DNA from: Firmicutes bacterium UBA7523
GTDB lineage: Bacteria; Bacillota; Dethiobacteria; Dethiobacterales; Dethiobacteraceae
NCBI GenBank assembly: GCA_002479415.1
Contig: DLMZ01000015.1
Location: forward strand, 1-22,713
Reading direction: 5' to 3'
DNA length: 22,713 nucleotides
Positions within the stretch are counted from its first letter, which is position 1. Every line of letters begins with the position of its first letter. This document shows, in pieces, positions 20,077 through 22,713 of the stretch. The translations under genes were made by a program, and so were the position numbers. The notes beneath the pieces are model-generated. The model saw only the letters and a program-made list of their open reading frames with translations, was not told where the DNA came from and did no database searches.

Positions 20077-21612
20077 TTGAATCAAGAAATGGTAGTAATT
20101 TTAGACTTCGGTGGCCAGTATACACAACTGATTGCCCGCCGTGTCCGTGAACTAAAGGTTTATTGCGAGATATTGCCTTATACAGCACCGCTGGAACGTG
20201 TGGAGGCCTTAAAGCCTAAAGCGTTGATATTCTCAGGCGGAGCTTTTAGCGTTTACGGAGAAAAAGCTCCGGCAGTAGATTCCAGAGTATATAATATGGG
20301 TGTGCCCATACTTGGGATTTGCTACGGTATGCAGCTGATGGCTAAGGATTTAGGAGGTATCGTCAATGCTGCCGGACGTCGTGAGTATGGAAAAACAGAG
20401 CTGAAGGTAGAACATAACGGTGATCTCTTCAAGGGACTGGAAAAGGAACAGGCTGTTTGGATGAGCCACGGCGACTTTGTGGAAGCGGCGCCCCCCGGCT
20501 TTACTGTCACTGCTTCTACGGAAAATACTCCGGTGGCTGCTATGAGTAACGACATGACTCATCAATATGCTGTGCAGTTTCACCCGGAAGTTATTCATAC
20601 CCCCCGGGGCATGGAGATGCTGAAAAACTTTCTTTTCCAAATAGTTGGCTTGCATGGTGACTGGACGATGGAATCGTTTATCGAAACTACGGTAAAGCAG
20701 ATTCGTGAATCTGTGGGAGATGATGAGCAGGTGGTTTGCGGTTTGTCCGGCGGAGTTGATTCCTCGGTAGCTGCGCTTCTTGTCCATCGTGCCATTGGTG
20801 ATCGGCTGACCTGCGTATTTGTGGACCACGGCTTATTAAGGAAAAACGAAGCGGAACAGGTTATGGATACGTTTGCCGGGCAGTTTAATATGAAGGTTAT
20901 AAAAGTGGATGCTCGGGACGTGTTTTTAGGGAAGCTGGCCGGAGTTAGTGACCCGGAGCAAAAACGTAAAATCATCGGCACTGAATTTATTAGAGTGTTT
21001 GAACGGGAAGCGGCTAAGATTGCCAAAATTGATTATTTGGTACAAGGAACGCTTTACACCGATGTTATTGAAAGCGGCACAGAAACCGCTGCAGTTATTA
21101 AGTCTCATCATAATGTGGGCGGCTTGCCCGAAGATATGAAGTTTAAGCTTATTGAGCCTTTAAATCATCTTTTTAAAGACGAAGTACGCTTAGTAGGGGA
21201 AGAGCTGGGCATGCATGAGGAGTTAGTCTGGCGGCATCCGTTCCCCGGCCCCGGCTTGGCTATCAGGGTGCTAGGCGAAATTACCGAGGAGAAGCTGGAG
21301 ATTTTGCGGGAAGCAGACGCCATTATGATTGAAGAGATTAAAAAAGCGGGGCTTTACCGGGAAATTTGGCAGGCGTTTGCTGTGCTCCCCGATGTGCGTT
21401 CCGTTGGTGTAATGGGTGACCAGCGTACTTATGCGTATACCGTAGCACTCCGCGCCGTTACGAGCCATGACGGCATGACTGCCGACTGGTATCGTTTCCC
21501 CTATGAGGTGCTGGAAAAAATATCTAGCCGTATCGTCAACGAAGTACCCCATGTCAACAGGATGGTGTATGATATAACATCCAAACCACCGTCAACGATA
21601 GAGTGGGAATAG
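20077..21612 (+). CDS. guaA: GMP synthase (glutamine-hydrolysing)
   Basis: A 511-residue enzyme converting XMP to GMP with ATP and glutamine. The glutaminase domain (1 to about 190) has nucleophile C82 in LGICYGMQL with H169 and E171 in QFHPEV. The synthetase half has the PP-loop SGGVDSS (224-230). The C-terminal dimerisation domain ends with the conserved ITSKPPSTIEWE. The start is TTG 20077: GGAGGTG at 20062-20068 is 8 bases upstream, and this start gives the usual MNQEMVVILDFGGQYTQ beginning. An ATG at 20070 is out of frame. The gene is complete to its stop even though a mobile-element integrase sits just beyond it, consistent with integration that preserves the 3' end. Confidence 0.97.
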   Translation: MNQEMVVILDFGGQYTQLIARRVRELKVYCEILPYTAPLERVEALKPKALIFSGGAFSVYGEKAPAVDSRVYNMGVPILGICYGMQLMAKDLGGIVNAAGRREYGKTELKVEHNGDLFKGLEKEQAVWMSHGDFVEAAPPGFTVTASTENTPVAAMSNDMTHQYAVQFHPEVIHTPRGMEMLKNFLFQIVGLHGDWTMESFIETTVKQIRESVGDDEQVVCGLSGGVDSSVAALLVHRAIGDRLTCVFVDHGLLRKNEAEQVMDTFAGQFNMKVIKVDARDVFLGKLAGVSDPEQKRKIIGTEFIRVFEREAAKIAKIDYLVQGTLYTDVIESGTETAAVIKSHHNVGGLPEDMKFKLIEPLNHLFKDEVRLVGEELGMHEELVWRHPFPGPGLAIRVLGEITEEKLEILREADAIMIEEIKKAGLYREIWQAFAVLPDVRSVGVMGDQRTYAYTVALRAVTSHDGMTADWYRFPYEVLEKISSRIVNEVPHVNRMVYDITSKPPSTIEWE

Positions 21613-21695
21613 TAAAGAAAAACCCTGCAAGCCTTTTAAATATAAGGATTTGCAGGGTTTAATATTTTGTTACCGTACTAAAAACGTACTGTTTT
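21560..21695. other. Possible attachment site region at the guaA 3' end
   Basis: The 3' end of guaA is a known integration target for islands and ICEs. The integrase gene starts its 3' end 83 bases beyond the guaA stop. A direct repeat CGTACT at 21674-21679 and 21685-21690, and AAAAACGTACTGTTTTT (6-bp arms around 5 bases) lie in the gap. The core itself cannot be located without the other end of the element. Confidence 0.35.
21620..21660. terminator. Terminator of guaA, usable by the integrase gene too
   Basis: AAACCCTGCAA (21620-21630) and TTGCAGGGTTT (21650-21660) form a perfect 11-bp stem, with an inner CCTT/AAGG pairing. TAATATTTTG follows on the plus strand and a run of T's on the minus strand. 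Confidence 0.8.
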
Positions 21696-22713
21696 TTATT
21701 TTTCCGTGGTGTCAATGGTTTCATTCTGTATCATATTTTGCAACTTGTCAGCAACTTCACCATGCTTGTTTGGATAAAGGTGTGAATAAGTTTGAAGGGT
21801 GGTTTCCACATTTTCATGACCAAGCCTTTCAGAGATCAGCAGCGGTGAAAATCCCATTTCAATCAACAAGGATGCGTGTGAATGCCTTAGATCGTGGATC
21901 CTGATCCGCTTCACACCAGCTTTCTTGCTTCCCCTGGTCATTTCATGGTGCAGGTAGTATTTTGTAACCTGGAACAATCTTTCATCAGGCTTATAATCAT
22001 AAAGCTTTGATACATAGTCTTGAACGATCTCACAAAGGAATTTTGGAATGGTGATAATCCTTTTACTTTTGGGTGTCTTTGGATCCATTATAAGATCATC
22101 ACCATCATGCTTGGCATAGTTCTTATTGACTGACAAGGTTTGTGCTTCAAAATCAAAATCATCCAAGGTCAATGCAAGAAGTTCACCTGATCGGATCCCT
22201 GTCCAAAACAACACTTCAAATGCTGCTTTTGATAATGGTTTATCTGAAACAAATGGCATGAACTTCTTGAATTCTTCAGTTGTCCAAAACAGCATTGAAT
22301 CAGCATTCTTTTTCCCCATGCTTCCACAGATCCTGGCAGGGTTAGATGGAAGCTTGTAATACTTCATTGCAAAATTGAATATTGCTGAAAGTTGATTGTT
22401 CACTGTTTTCAAGTATGTCTGACTATAATTGTTTTCATGTGATAGAAGTTCATTTTGCCATTTCCTGACTGTTGCTGGTTCAATGGTGTTGATCGGCATA
22501 TCTTTGAAGTATGGAAGAACCTTCAGGTTGATCACATATTCTTTGTTTGCATAGGTGGTTGGTTTAAGACGTGATTTGCAATCTTCCATATACAATTCAA
22601 CCAGGCTTCCAAAAGCCATATCACAACCAGCATTTGCTTTGCTTAAAAAATCACGTTCAAAGGCTTTTGCATCCTGCTGCCTTTTGAATCCTTCCTTCTT
22701 CTTTTTCTTCTTC
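21696..22713 (-). CDS. int: Tyrosine recombinase (integrase), N-terminus beyond the right edge
   Basis: The frame is open from the right edge with no stop, so the gene starts outside the window. 338 residues are visible. An internal ATG at 22619 is not the start: upstream codons encode a Lys-rich run and EGFKRQQDAKAFERDFL, which is the end of a Tn916-type arm-binding domain. The core-binding domain follows (GSLVELYMEDCKSRLKPTTY), then the catalytic domain. Counting from that internal Met, it has R143 in TGIRSGELL, H242 and R245 in HDLRHSHAS, H268 in RLGHENVETT and nucleophile Y278 in TYSHLYP. All catalytic residues are intact, so the enzyme should be active. It faces guaA and probably marks the left end of an integrative conjugative element or prophage that continues to the right. 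Confidence 0.93.
   Translation of the reverse strand, partial: KKKKKKEGFKRQQDAKAFERDFLSKANAGCDMAFGSLVELYMEDCKSRLKPTTYANKEYVINLKVLPYFKDMPINTIEPATVRKWQNELLSHENNYSQTYLKTVNNQLSAIFNFAMKYYKLPSNPARICGSMGKKNADSMLFWTTEEFKKFMPFVSDKPLSKAAFEVLFWTGIRSGELLALTLDDFDFEAQTLSVNKNYAKHDGDDLIMDPKTPKSKRIITIPKFLCEIVQDYVSKLYDYKPDERLFQVTKYYLHHEMTRGSKKAGVKRIRIHDLRHSHASLLIEMGFSPLLISERLGHENVETTLQTYSHLYPNKHGEVADKLQNMIQNETIDTTEK

Noticed and set aside
19991..20080. 29-codon frame (MAEIFVEAAQSAGERGKK...) whose TGA overlaps the guaA TTG start
   Set aside because: The amino-acid pattern looks coding-like and the stop-start overlap is suggestive, but it has no ribosome site near its ATG and guaA has its own strong one.
22619..22619. 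Internal ATG as the integrase start
   Set aside because: Upstream codons continue in frame to the window edge and encode a typical arm-domain tail, so the true start lies outside.
1..22713. CRISPR arrays, tRNA or rRNA genes
   Set aside because: No regularly spaced repeats, cloverleaf-like or rRNA-like sequences were seen on either strand.

Overview
The window reads as the chromosome of an anaerobic, low-to-medium G+C Firmicute, most likely a Clostridia/Peptococcaceae-type organism. The grounds are Shine-Dalgarno sites of the AGGAGGTG type, a HrcA/CIRCE-controlled groESL operon, a selenocysteine-decoding peroxiredoxin, a TrpB2-type tryptophan synthase, corrin amidation and molybdenum-cofactor genes, and a Tn916-like integrase. 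The species cannot be fixed from the sequence alone.

Layout, left to right. (1) 1-415 (-): 5' part of an unknown secreted protein that runs off the left edge in AT-rich DNA. (2) 770-1648 (+): SAM-dependent methyltransferase, convergent with a three-gene ferric-iron ABC transporter, fbpA-fbpB-fbpC (5556-1685, -). Its promoter carries two near-identical Fur-type boxes. (3) 5593-6011: promoter, short possible transcript and strong terminator. (4) 6012-6563 (-): peptide deformylase-like protein with an N-terminal membrane/signal segment. (5) 6808-8328 (+): cobyric acid synthase, apparently starting at a rare ATT codon, then a small two-helix membrane protein. (6) 8725-9023: a gap holding three inverted repeats, followed by a helix-turn-helix/Uma2 nuclease-fold fusion (9782-9024, -). 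(7) 10747-10031 (-): a selenocysteine peroxiredoxin split by an in-frame TGA with a SECIS-like hairpin just after it. (8) 10987-14829 (+): molybdenum-cofactor operon consisting of a 57-residue Cys-rich protein, moeA, a moeA fused to a periplasmic-binding-protein-like domain, and mogA. (9) 15068-17022 (+): groES-groEL behind a perfect CIRCE element. (10) 18378-17110 (-): a 422-residue protein I do not recognise, with a near-consensus promoter. (11) 19890-18532 (-): trpB2, divergent from guaA (20077-21612, +). (12) 21696-22713 (-): tyrosine recombinase running off the right edge, facing guaA. This looks like the boundary of an integrative element inserted at the 3' end of guaA.

Themes that link the genes: metal and cofactor supply (Fe uptake under Fur, cobamide, Mo cofactor), redox defence (selenoprotein peroxiredoxin behind a Crp/Fnr- or Rex-like palindrome), and protein folding. 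No tRNA, rRNA or CRISPR array was seen. The most notable observations are the selenocysteine peroxiredoxin with its SECIS and lost resolving cysteine, the apparent ATT start of cobyric acid synthase, the membrane-targeted deformylase, the guaA-linked integrase, and several uncharacterised proteins.
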